Below, one piece after another: positions 8,199-18,010 of a stretch of 64,000 nucleotides of DNA. Source of the DNA: Holophagaceae bacterium (GTDB lineage Bacteria; Acidobacteriota; Holophagae; Holophagales; Holophagaceae); the NCBI GenBank assembly GCA_016710635.1, contig JADJVL010000007.1, positions 186,001 to 250,000 on the forward strand, given 5' to 3'. Below the pieces are notes generated by a model that saw only the letters and a program-made list of their open reading frames with translations, made no database searches and was not told the DNA's origin. Numbering within the stretch: the stretch's first letter is position 1; each line of letters begins with the position of its first letter. The position numbers were made by a program, and so were the translations under genes.

Positions 8199-9974
8199 CT
8201 ATTCGAGGCCCAGCTCCCGCAGCCCCGTCAGTTCCCCCTCCTTCGGCGCCTTGATGACGAGGCCGGTGTCCACGCTTGCCTCGGACTTGGAATCCAGACG
8301 GACCGTCCAGGCCTGGACCAGCGTCCCCTTCAGAACTGCCCCAGGCGTGGTCGTTGCGGTTGGCCCAATTCGCACGGATTCATGCACGCTGCGCACCACG
8401 CGGTCCTGGACCTCCACGGTGAGCGGGCCGGCGGTGTCGTTGGCGAGGGTGATCCGTTCCTCGAGCTGCCACACGCGTTCGGGATTGGCCGTGGTGATCT
8501 CCTCGCGAGTCTCGGTCTTGGTGACGCCACCCGCCCGGGTCAGCACACCCACGATCTTCGACATCTTGAATGGCCGCTTCTCGCCGACGCGCTGGAAGCT
8601 CGTGCGCAGGCCCTGGTACGGTCCGTAGTTGAGTTCGAAGGGTTGGCCTGCCGCCGGGATCGTGAAATCCCCCTGCCCAATGCGCTGGGAACCGACGTAG
8701 CGGAGGATCGGAGCGCCCGGGAAGAGCGGGACATTGGTGGGGGCAGGGAAACGCACCACCTGGTAGGCCGTGGTATCGAGCCGCGGCGCCACCACAACGT
8801 GAAGGCTGGGCACAAGTTCTTGAACAGCAACTCGGAAGCGATGGGCGTCACCATCGGAGGGCACGTCCTTGGAACCTTCGAGTAGCCAAGTCTTGGCCAG
8901 ACCAGAGGATTCCTCCAAGGTCGAGGCGGCGGGCTCCAGCACTGGAAGCGGCTTCTGGACCGGCGGGTAGTACGCCCTGATCGAGTCACGGGAATAGTTG
9001 ACTCCCGTTGTCACCGACGTGGCGTCCACGGTTGCTGAAGACGCGAACACTTCCACGGTGGCCCCAGCCATATTTCCCGAAGGGAAGCTCACGAGGGGGG
9101 CCTTCCATCCCAGGTTCGAAATGTGGTGGAACGAAGGCATCTCCTGCACCTTGCTCGGTGTGCTGTTGCTCAGCTCCATTCGGAGGTGATCCCACGACTC
9201 GCCGCTAGCCTGGGTCACCGCCGCGAAGAGCACCAGCTCGAGGCGCTTGCCGTCAAGGCTGAGGCGTGACTCGTAGCTGGGCTTCCAGCGAGCCTGGCGA
9301 GTGCGGTAGCTCACTTCCAGCTCGACCTCGCCTGGCTGATCGGTGTCCAGTTCCACCGTCACGGCGCTGGGATTGGGGTTGGTGTCGAGCTTGCCACGAA
9401 GTTTTTGCCAATCGGCCTCGAGGGTCGACATCTCCTTCTGGACCTTCTCCAGTTCGCGGCCCCTCGTCTGGGCCTGGGCCGAGAGCTCGGAGATCCGGGC
9501 TTCCAGGCCCCGGGTGAGTTCGATGAGGGCCGAGCCAGTGGGCAAGGCCTTCCCGTCCCCACTGCGCTGCTGATTCATGAAGCCTTCGAGGAAGCCCGCC
9601 GCCTTCTGGTTGGCCTCCTGCTGGGCCTCCAGCTCGGACTTCTTCATGTGAAGGGCCTCGAGCCTTCCGAGCAGGGCCTTTGATTCCTTGGTCTCTGGTG
9701 CCACGTGCCGATCCGGACCCACGAGGATCTCCCCCAGCCGGGCGCCGCCGGGGCCCTTGGCCTGGATGCGCAAGTCGTCGAGGACGAGCCCGCCGGGGAG
9801 CTGGCCGAGCTTCACTTTGAATGCGCCTGCGGTAGTGAGGGTGAGGTTCCCTACCCGGGTCACCCAGGCCTCGTCCGGATGCACGCGCACCGAGCGGATG
9901 GGCGCCGTGAGGGCCAGCGGCTCCCCGGCGGCGAGCGTGGCAACGAGGGCAGGGACGAGCAGACAGGCGCGCAT
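8199..9974 (-). CDS. MuiA-type DUF4139 protein, copy 3
   Basis: A 591-residue paralogue of the gene at 4902-6566. It shares the same opening of the DUF4140 domain (VRVHPDEAWVTRVG near residue 29), a coiled-coil region of about 95-195, a segment equivalent to TQASGESWDHL, and a similar ending in INKAP/GELTGL-like residues. The signal peptide is 1-17. The ATG at 9974 has GGAGG a few bases upstream. Its central insertion has lower GC than its paralogues, which suggests faster divergence. Function unknown. It is transcribed on the minus strand ahead of copies 2 and 1. Confidence 0.8.
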   Translation of the reverse strand: MRACLLVPALVATLAAGEPLALTAPIRSVRVHPDEAWVTRVGNLTLTTAGAFKVKLGQLPGGLVLDDLRIQAKGPGGARLGEILVGPDRHVAPETKESKALLGRLEALHMKKSELEAQQEANQKAAGFLEGFMNQQRSGDGKALPTGSALIELTRGLEARISELSAQAQTRGRELEKVQKEMSTLEADWQKLRGKLDTNPNPSAVTVELDTDQPGEVELEVSYRTRQARWKPSYESRLSLDGKRLELVLFAAVTQASGESWDHLRMELSNSTPSKVQEMPSFHHISNLGWKAPLVSFPSGNMAGATVEVFASSATVDATSVTTGVNYSRDSIRAYYPPVQKPLPVLEPAASTLEESSGLAKTWLLEGSKDVPSDGDAHRFRVAVQELVPSLHVVVAPRLDTTAYQVVRFPAPTNVPLFPGAPILRYVGSQRIGQGDFTIPAAGQPFELNYGPYQGLRTSFQRVGEKRPFKMSKIVGVLTRAGGVTKTETREEITTANPERVWQLEERITLANDTAGPLTVEVQDRVVRSVHESVRIGPTATTTPGAVLKGTLVQAWTVRLDSKSEASVDTGLVIKAPKEGELTGLRELGLE

Positions 9975-10112
9975 GGTGCCTCCAGGGGCGCGGTGGCGCC
10001 CGGATACGGTGAATGGGGAGGGCGGACCGCGCCGCCCTGACTCAATCTCGCGCCTTTCACGCCAGTCGTACGTAACACGTCGGTAACGACCACGAAGGTC
10101 AGGAACCGCACC

Positions 10113-12530
10113 CTACCGCAGCGTGATCACCGTCGCGCCGGCGCCGCCCTGGGCCTGGGGCGCGTCCTCGATGCCGGCGATGGCGGGATGGCCCTTCAGC
10201 GCCTCCCGCACGGCCATTTTCAGGCGGCCGGTGCCGTGGCCGTGCACGATGCGGATGAAGCGGGCGCCGCTGCCCAGGGCGCGCTCGACGAAGCGGTGGA
10301 CCTCGGTGTCCACGTCGTCGCTGGCGCGGCCGATGAGGTTCAGTTCGGATTCGATGTCGGCGGCTTCGACGCGGATCCGGACCGAGCCCTTGCGGGGGCC
10401 CGCCTCCTTGCCGGTGATGGCCTCCAGCTCGCCCACCCGGGCCTCGATGCGGCGGCCCTGCTGGGTTTCCAGGGTCACGCGGTCGCCCTTCAGAGCGGTG
10501 ACCTTGCCTTCCAGGTTGAAGCCCCGGTGCCGGGCGAAGCCTCCCAGCTTCAGCTCCGGCGGGGCTTCGGACGATCGCGTCCTTGGCGCCTGGGCCGCCA
10601 GTTCCGCGGCGGCGATGCGCTCCATGACCTTGAGCTTTTCCCTTGTGTCCGTGAGGAGCCGGTCGCCGTGGACGCCCTCCTCCTTCTGCTTCGCCTTCAG
10701 CTCCTTCACCAGCCGCTTGCCTTCGTGGTCCAGGAAGTCGAGGACCCGCTGCACCTTCTCCTTGCCCTCCTGGTGCAGCCGCTCCGCCTCCTTGCGCAGG
10801 GCCTCCTCCCGGTGGGACAGGATCTTCCGGTCCTTCTCCACGGCGGCCTCGCGCAGCTTGAGGGCCGCGGCCTCCTCCTGCAGGCGCAGGCGGTCCGCCT
10901 CGAGCTGGCGCAGGAATTCCCGCCAGTCCTGCTCCCGCTGGCCCAGGGCCTTTTCCGCGCTCGCCAGCACGTAGTCCGGAAGGCCCAGCTTGGCCGCGAT
11001 GGTGAGGGCCCGGCTCTGGCCCGGCAGGCCCACCAGCAGGCGGAAGGTGGGGGCCAGCTTCTCCTCGTCGAACTGCACGGAGGCGTTCTGGAATTTGGGA
11101 TGGCGCAGGGCGAACTGGCTGATGTCGCCGAGGTGCGTGGAGCAGAGGACCCAGCAGCCGCGCCGGGACAGGGCCTTCAGCAGGGCGACGCCCAGGGCCG
11201 CGCCCTCCTTGGGATCCGTGCCCGTGCCCAGTTCGTCCAGCAGCACGAAGCCCCCGGCCCGGGCCTCCAGCAGGAGCTTCTTCAGGTGCACGATGTGGCT
11301 GCTGAAGGTGGAGAGGGAGCCGAGCAGGGTCTGGTGGTCGCCGATGTCGGCGTGCAGCGTGGTGAGCCCCGGCAGCCGGGTGCCGTCCGCCGCCGGGATG
11401 GCGAGGCCCGCGTGCCCCATGGCCATGAGCAGGCCCACGGTCTTCAGGGCCACGGTCTTGCCGCCGGTGTTGGACCCGGAGATCACCAGGCTGGGGCGGT
11501 CGGCGTCGAGGTGCAGGTCCAGTGGTATGACCTCGTGATCCAGGGCCTCCATGTCCAGGGCCTCCCGCACCGCGCGCAGCAGCAGGGGATGGCGGGCCTC
11601 CTTCAGGTCCAGGGCGGCGGCCCCCAGTTCCGGGAGCAGGCCTTCGCAGAGGCGGGCCCAGCGCAGCAGCGCCGCGGCCTCGTCCACGTCCGCGAGGAAG
11701 GCGCGCCAGGCCACGAAGTCCGGCCGGCGGGCGCGCAGCTCGTCCAGCAGCTGGCGCAGGTAGGCCTGCACCGCCATGGCGAATTCGGAAGCGGCCTCCA
11801 CATAGTCGTTGTTGAGGGGCACGGCGTCGAAGGGTTCCAGGAAGACTGTGGCGCCGCTGCCACTGCGGTCCAGCACGAGTCCCGGCACCTGCCCCCGGCG
11901 CTCCGAGCGCACCGGCAGGCAGAAGCGGCCGTTGCGTTCCACCACCGCGCCTTCCTGCAGGGCCTCGCCGGCGCCGCGGATGATCCGCTGGAGCTTGGCC
12001 TGCACCGCCTGGAAGGCCCGCTGCTGGGCCTGGAACAGCTCCGCCAGGCCCGGCACCCGGGCCGGATCCAGCTCGCCTTCCGCGTTGAAGGTCTTCGAAA
12101 GTCGCGCCGCCACGGGCTCCGGCTCCGGCAAGGCGGCGGCGGTGGCCTGCAGGCGGTCGATGCCCAGATGGGCGCCTTCCGGCGCGGGGCGTCCCTCGGG
12201 CCAGTCGAGGACCGCGAGGGCGCGCAGCAGGGGGGTGAGGGCCTTCAACCCTTCCCGCAGCTGCCGCCAGTGCTCCGGCAGCAGCCAGCCCGCAGGATCC
12301 AGCAGCTCGTCGAGGGCTTCGTCCATGGCCTGGACCGAAAGCGGAGCGGGCTGCCTAGCGGCCAGTTCCTCGAGCTCCATCTGGCGAAGGCGCCGCAGGC
12401 CCGTACGGCCGTCCCAGGGATGAAGGGCGGCCAGGGCCGCCCGTCCGCCCTGCGTGCGCGCGAAGCCCGCCACCAGGTCCACGAGGACCGGGAACTCCAG
12501 GGTCTCAAGCTCGGGGTTCAGCAAAGGCAT
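10113..12530 (-). CDS. mutS2: Endonuclease MutS2
   Basis: An 805-residue MutS2: N-terminal core/lever region, ATPase domain with Walker A GSNTGGKT near residue 345-352 and Walker B FVLLDELGTGTDP further on, a coiled-coil clamp of roughly 515-660, and a C-terminal Smr nuclease domain with the HGHGTGRLK motif. MutS2 suppresses homologous recombination or acts on collided ribosomes, depending on species; it is not a mismatch repair MutS. An upstream in-frame start at 12590 would run through the rpsU terminator hairpin, so ATG 12530 is chosen. The usual Smr LDLRG motif is replaced by LNLIGRASD, a mild divergence. It lies just downstream of rpsU. Confidence 0.92.
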   Translation of the reverse strand: MPLLNPELETLEFPVLVDLVAGFARTQGGRAALAALHPWDGRTGLRRLRQMELEELAARQPAPLSVQAMDEALDELLDPAGWLLPEHWRQLREGLKALTPLLRALAVLDWPEGRPAPEGAHLGIDRLQATAAALPEPEPVAARLSKTFNAEGELDPARVPGLAELFQAQQRAFQAVQAKLQRIIRGAGEALQEGAVVERNGRFCLPVRSERRGQVPGLVLDRSGSGATVFLEPFDAVPLNNDYVEAASEFAMAVQAYLRQLLDELRARRPDFVAWRAFLADVDEAAALLRWARLCEGLLPELGAAALDLKEARHPLLLRAVREALDMEALDHEVIPLDLHLDADRPSLVISGSNTGGKTVALKTVGLLMAMGHAGLAIPAADGTRLPGLTTLHADIGDHQTLLGSLSTFSSHIVHLKKLLLEARAGGFVLLDELGTGTDPKEGAALGVALLKALSRRGCWVLCSTHLGDISQFALRHPKFQNASVQFDEEKLAPTFRLLVGLPGQSRALTIAAKLGLPDYVLASAEKALGQREQDWREFLRQLEADRLRLQEEAAALKLREAAVEKDRKILSHREEALRKEAERLHQEGKEKVQRVLDFLDHEGKRLVKELKAKQKEEGVHGDRLLTDTREKLKVMERIAAAELAAQAPRTRSSEAPPELKLGGFARHRGFNLEGKVTALKGDRVTLETQQGRRIEARVGELEAITGKEAGPRKGSVRIRVEAADIESELNLIGRASDDVDTEVHRFVERALGSGARFIRIVHGHGTGRLKMAVREALKGHPAIAGIEDAPQAQGGAGATVITLR

Positions 12531-12550
12531 CCGGCCTCGATCCTCGCACA

Positions 12551-12580
12551 TGAAGAAAGGCCCGATCGCTCGGGCCTTCC
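12551..12580 (-). terminator. Intrinsic terminator after rpsU
   Basis: Stem AAGGCCCGA (12557-12565) and TCGGGCCTT (12570-12578) with a four-base loop. Read on the minus strand it is followed by TTTCTTC. It lies between rpsU and the mutS2 start, so mutS2 depends on read-through or its own promoter. Confidence 0.75.
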
Positions 12581-12618
12581 GGTGTTGCAATGGACATCAG
12601 GTCGATGCCGCATGGGGA

Positions 12619-12825
12619 TCACCCCATGATGCGGCGCTCCTGGGCCAGGCGCTTGAGGGTCTTCTTTCGCGCGGCGAGCATCTTGCGCTTGCGCTTCGCG
12701 GAGGGCTTCTCGTAGTGCTGGCGCTTCTTGAGTTCGCTCAAGATGCCCGACTTTTCGCACTTGCGCTTGAAGCGGCGCAGCGCGTTCTCGAAGGTCTCGT
12801 CTTCTTTGATTTTAACGAGCGGCAA
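12619..12825 (-). CDS. rpsU: 30S ribosomal protein S21
   Basis: A 68-residue S21: opening PLVKIKEDETFENALRRFKR and a Lys/Arg-rich C-terminal half containing KKRQHYEKPSAKRKRK. It is part of the small-subunit platform near the anti-Shine-Dalgarno region of 16S rRNA. The reading frame has no ATG at the conserved N-terminus; the only sensible start is TTG at 12825-12823, preceded by an A-G7-AT purine run about seven bases upstream. A non-ATG start on a ribosomal protein gene is uncommon and may limit expression. It is followed by its own terminator and mutS2, and is divergent from the kinase gene at 13000. Confidence 0.92.
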   Translation of the reverse strand: MPLVKIKEDETFENALRRFKRKCEKSGILSELKKRQHYEKPSAKRKRKMLAARKKTLKRLAQERRIMG

Positions 12826-12873
12826 TGTGTATCCCCCCCTTCTTTCATGGATTCGCCCACAAGGGGCGGCCCA

Positions 12874-12881
12874 CCAGAATA
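12874..12881 (-). promoter_or_regulatory. Possible -10 element of rpsU
   Basis: Minus-strand TATTCTGG lies about 49 bases before the rpsU start. The same octamer occurs at 255-262 upstream of the thioredoxin gene. No convincing -35 element is visible at 16-18 bases. Confidence 0.25.
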
Positions 12882-12947
12882 GCCCGGTTCCCCGCCGAAG
12901 ACGAGCTTTCCTTTGAGGGGAAGGCCCCGGCCTTCCGGGGGCCTCGG

Positions 12948-12975
12948 TTGTCCCCAAGCCACGGCGCGGGATACA
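12948..12975 (+). promoter_or_regulatory. Possible promoter of the kinase gene
   Basis: TTGTCC (12948-12953) and GATACA (12970-12975) are spaced by 16 bases and end 25 bases before the kinase ATG. This is a reasonable but imperfect sigma-70-type match in the 174-base divergent gap between rpsU and the kinase. A GC-rich hairpin at about 12922-12943 lies just upstream. Confidence 0.3.
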
Positions 12976-12999
12976 CTTGCGGGAATTCTTCGAGCCCCG

Positions 13000-15438
13000 A
13001 TGGCAAAACCCCTCCTCCTGATCGTGGATGGCGAGTCCCTGAAAACGCCGGGACTCGTATCCTCCATGGAGCAGGATGGCTGGGAGATCCGCTGGTCCGG
13101 CCTGCCGGAGGCCGGGGCCCTGGTCACCGCCGGGTTGATGCCCGACCTGCTGCTGGTGGACCCCGCGCGCCACGGGGAGAAGAGCCTGGACCTGGTCCGG
13201 CTCTTCCGCGCCCGGAACCCGGCGGTCCCGGTCCTGATGCTCCAGAACGCCGGCGGGGAGGATCCCGTCCTGAGCGCCGAAGTCTCGGGCTACCTGCAGC
13301 GGTCCATGGCCGGGGACCTGATGGCCTCCGCCCTTCGCCAGTACCGGCCCGTGGGCGCCCGGGACGGCCAGCTCTCCTCCCAGGACATCTTCGGCGACCT
13401 GCTGGAGGACCTGGAGCGCACGGACGCCGCGCCCACCAGCCCCTTGGGCATGCTCGGCACCGGCGAGGTCCCCATCCTGAACCCGGAACCCCTGCGGCTT
13501 CCACCGCCACCGCCACCACCGCCCCCACCGCCCCCGATCCGCAGCACCGGTCCCCTTCCGGACCTCGCCGCCCTGGGCCCCGCGATCTCACCACCTCCGG
13601 CGGCTGCCCCGCGGGTCCCTCCGCCCGTCGCCCCGCCGGCTCCCGTCCCCCTGGCCGCCATCCCGACGCCGGTGCCCGCCGTTCCGGCCCCTCGGCCCCC
13701 GGCCCACACGCCGGCGGTGATCAAGCCCTCCTCCAAGTCCACCGCGGACCTCGGCGCCCTGCTGGATTCCCTGAAGACCGCGGCGAAACCGGCGCCCAGG
13801 CCCGCCGCCGCGCACCCGCCAATTCCAGCGGCAAAGGCGCCAACGCCCAAGGCGCCGGCGGCCTCCACGCCCCTGCCGCGGCCGACGGCGGTGCCCTCCG
13901 TGCCCCCGGACGCCCGCGCCACCGGGGGCCGTCCCCTGGACCCGGAGGAGATCTTCGGGGAGATGGAAGAGGACTTCGGCGCCGACACCTTTGAGACGCC
14001 CGTGCCCAAGTTGGCGGGGGCCAAAGGCGGGGCGGGGCCGGCCTCCCCCGCCGAGGGCGGCGAGCCCAAGGAGTTCACCCTCAGCGGCATTTCCGGGATC
14101 CACGACCCCTTCGACATCGGCTCGGGCAACTTCATCCCCCTCAACGCCCCGGCGGCCGCGCCGCCCCCGCAGCCGGCACCCGTCGCCGCCTCCGTGGGCT
14201 CCCGCAGCTTCCCCGACCACCAGGACAGCCTCGCCGGCGTCCTGGAGGAATACGGCAACTACTACCTGCTGGAGAAGGTGGCCGTGGGCGGCATGGCGGA
14301 GCTCTTCCGGGCCAAGCAGCGCGGCGTGCACAACTTCCAGAAGATCGTCGCCATCAAGCGCATCCTGCCCCACCTTTCGGACAACGATGAGTTCGTCACC
14401 ATGTTCATCGATGAGGCCAAGCTGGCGGCCCAGCTGACCCACCCGAACATCGTGCAGATCTTTGATCTCGGGAAGGCGTCCGGCAGCTACTACATCGCCA
14501 TGGAATACGTGGACGGCCGGGACCTCCGCTCCCTCCTGCGCAAGGTCCGCGAGTACGGCATCCCCTTCCCCGAATCCGTGGCGGCCTTCGTGGCGGCGCG
14601 GGTGGCGGGCGCCCTGGACTATGCCCACCGCAAGCGGGGCATGAACGACAAGGAACTGAAGCTCGTCCACCGGGACATCAGCCCCCAGAACATCCTCATC
14701 AGCTACGACGGCGCGGTGAAGCTGGTGGACTTCGGCATCGCCAAGGCCGCCACCAAGAACAGCCAGACCATGGCGGGCGCCCTCAAGGGCAAGCTGCTCT
14801 ACATGAGTCCCGAGCAGGCCATGGGCAATCCCCTGGACAGCCGCTCGGACATCTACTCCCTGGGCCTGGTGCTCTTCGAACTGCTCACCGGGGAGCGCTG
14901 CTTCCAGGCGGATTCGGAGCTGGGCGTGCTGGAGAAGGTGCGCATGGGCCGGGTGATGGACGTGAAGGTCCTCAACCCCGCCATCAGCAAGGACATGGCC
15001 GACATCGTCAACAAGGCCCTCACCAAGAGCGTGGAGACCCGCTACTCCTCCGCCCGGCTCGTGGAGCGGGACCTCAAGGAGTGGATGAAGAAGCACGGGG
15101 GCGAGCCCACGGAGCACGAGGTGGCGGAGTACGTGAACGCCCTCCTGCGGGGCACCAAGGAGGAGGTGGAGGAGGTCCTGGCGGCCAAGTTCCATACCGT
15201 GGTGAAGCCCGTGCTGGCCTCCCAGCCCCCGGCCCTGCAGGCCGAGGACATGCCCACCACCGCCAAGCCCCTGCCCGCCGCCACCCCGGCGCCCCGGGGC
15301 CCGCAGGTCCCCCTCCCCGAGATCACCCTGAGCGGCGTCAGCCGGCGTCCCAAGTGGATCATCCCCGCCATCCTGGCCCTGCTGGGGCTCGTGGCCGGGC
15401 TCATCTACATCGCCCTCTCCACCCAGCCCAAGGGGTAG
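13000..15438 (+). CDS. Membrane-anchored Ser/Thr protein kinase with receiver-like N-terminus
   Basis: An 812-residue multidomain kinase. Residues 1-115 resemble a response-regulator receiver (opening LLLIVDGES, a strand PDLLLVDPA at the phospho-acceptor position), but the conserved lysine is not evident (GYLQRS), so it may be a pseudo-receiver. A long low-complexity Pro/Ala linker fills about 165-390. The Hanks-type kinase domain spans about 424-700 with VAIKR lysine, catalytic HRDISPQN starting at 557, DFG, and SPEQ at the activation-loop end. One C-terminal transmembrane helix (about 786-803) leaves a short tail outside. The ATG at 13000 gives the receiver-like fold; an earlier in-frame start adds unrelated sequence. 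Substrates unknown. Confidence 0.85.
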   Translation: MAKPLLLIVDGESLKTPGLVSSMEQDGWEIRWSGLPEAGALVTAGLMPDLLLVDPARHGEKSLDLVRLFRARNPAVPVLMLQNAGGEDPVLSAEVSGYLQRSMAGDLMASALRQYRPVGARDGQLSSQDIFGDLLEDLERTDAAPTSPLGMLGTGEVPILNPEPLRLPPPPPPPPPPPPIRSTGPLPDLAALGPAISPPPAAAPRVPPPVAPPAPVPLAAIPTPVPAVPAPRPPAHTPAVIKPSSKSTADLGALLDSLKTAAKPAPRPAAAHPPIPAAKAPTPKAPAASTPLPRPTAVPSVPPDARATGGRPLDPEEIFGEMEEDFGADTFETPVPKLAGAKGGAGPASPAEGGEPKEFTLSGISGIHDPFDIGSGNFIPLNAPAAAPPPQPAPVAASVGSRSFPDHQDSLAGVLEEYGNYYLLEKVAVGGMAELFRAKQRGVHNFQKIVAIKRILPHLSDNDEFVTMFIDEAKLAAQLTHPNIVQIFDLGKASGSYYIAMEYVDGRDLRSLLRKVREYGIPFPESVAAFVAARVAGALDYAHRKRGMNDKELKLVHRDISPQNILISYDGAVKLVDFGIAKAATKNSQTMAGALKGKLLYMSPEQAMGNPLDSRSDIYSLGLVLFELLTGERCFQADSELGVLEKVRMGRVMDVKVLNPAISKDMADIVNKALTKSVETRYSSARLVERDLKEWMKKHGGEPTEHEVAEYVNALLRGTKEEVEEVLAAKFHTVVKPVLASQPPALQAEDMPTTAKPLPAATPAPRGPQVPLPEITLSGVSRRPKWIIPAILALLGLVAGLIYIALSTQPKG

Positions 15439-15558
15439 GCCGGGGCGGGAAAATCCCGGCCCTGAAAAAAGTGACTTCGGCCCCCGTTGCGGCCCATACC
15501 GAAGCTTGTATCCTTGACACCCACACCCCGGCCAACCCCCAACCCAATGGAGCACGTC

Positions 15559-15792
15559 ATGGAACTCAGCAAGGACCAACAAGCCTTCTACGAGCAGACC
15601 CGTTCCCGCTGCCGCGCCGAAGTGGAGCAGATCAACAACACCATCGCTTCTGAAGTGCAGCGCGTGAAGGACCTCCTCACCCACCTCAGCAACCAGAAGG
15701 CCGCGGTCCTGCAGATGTACGGCGCCAGCTGCGCGGTGCTGGGGCAGGACAACGACCTGGCGGAAGAAGAGGGCATGAACATCGAGTTCTGA
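15559..15792 (+). CDS. Small coiled-coil protein of unknown function
   Basis: A 77-residue acidic protein (MELSKDQQAF...), mostly helical and probably a coiled coil over residues 5-45 (heptad-like RAEVEQINNTIASEVQRV), ending in an acidic tail. It has no signal peptide or recognisable family. The ATG at 15559 is chosen because GGAG at 15549-15552 is correctly spaced; an in-frame ATG at 15547 is possible. A strong terminator hairpin follows at once, so it is probably a monocistronic unit. Codon use matches its neighbours. Confidence 0.6.
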   Translation: MELSKDQQAFYEQTRSRCRAEVEQINNTIASEVQRVKDLLTHLSNQKAAVLQMYGASCAVLGQDNDLAEEEGMNIEF

Positions 15793-15812
15793 GTCCGCGA
15801 TCCAGACTTCCC

Positions 15813-15839
15813 CGAACGCGCGCCCTGGGCGCGCGTTCG
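15813..15839 (+). terminator. Hairpin terminator after the small coiled-coil gene
   Basis: Arms CGAACGCGCGCCC (15813-15825) and GGGCGCGCGTTCG (15827-15839) form a very stable hairpin, followed by TGTTTC. It starts about 20 bases after the stop codon. Confidence 0.65.
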
Positions 15840-15843
15840 TGTT

Positions 15844-15871
15844 TCAGGCCCCAGGCATCAGGCCCCAGGCA
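15844..15871. repeat. Two tandem 14-bp repeats
   Basis: The unit TCAGGCCCCAGGCA occurs twice in tandem (15844-15857, 15858-15871) and is followed by partial copies to about 15886. It lies between a terminator hairpin and the stop codon of the zinc-ribbon gene. Confidence 0.6.
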
Positions 15872-15885
15872 TCAGGCTCAGGGCG

Positions 15886-16155
15886 TCAGAGCTCCGGGCC
15901 CCCGGCCCGGAACAGCGGCGCCGAGCACTTCGAGCAGTTCGCCCGGTGCGGCGGGTTGCGCGTGCCGCAGTGGTCGCAGACCTGGTCCTTGGCGCGCTTG
16001 CGGCGCCAGAGGCGGAGGTAGAGGAGGCCGAGGACCAGGAGCAGCAGGCCGGCCTTCTGGGGGCCGCTGAAGACGAGGCCCGTGGGGCTCTTCACGGGCC
16101 GGGCGGGCTCCTCCTGCAGCTGCACCGCGGGCTGGACCTTCGCCGAGAAGCTCAT
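15886..16155 (-). CDS. Zinc-ribbon membrane protein
   Basis: An 89-residue protein with one transmembrane helix (about 34-48, GLLLLVLGLLYLRLW) bounded by a basic cluster, followed by a four-cysteine zinc ribbon CDHCG and CSKC near residues 60-76. The ribbon should face the cytoplasm. It starts one base after the lepA stop codon, so it is almost certainly co-transcribed with lepA. No specific function is known; rubredoxin-type zinc ribbons often mediate protein or RNA contacts. The tandem repeats lie directly behind its stop. Confidence 0.7.
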   Translation of the reverse strand: MSFSAKVQPAVQLQEEPARPVKSPTGLVFSGPQKAGLLLLVLGLLYLRLWRRKRAKDQVCDHCGTRNPPHRANCSKCSAPLFRAGGPEL

Positions 16156-16156
16156 C

Positions 16157-17974
<1,818 letters not shown>

Positions 17975-18010
17975 TCAAAACCTCGAACCCTCCATTGTAT
18001 CGTTGGCGGG

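Noticed and set aside
15514..15519. Consensus -35 TTGACA before the small coiled-coil gene
   Set aside because: No -10-like sequence exists at 15-19 bases downstream; the region is C-rich.
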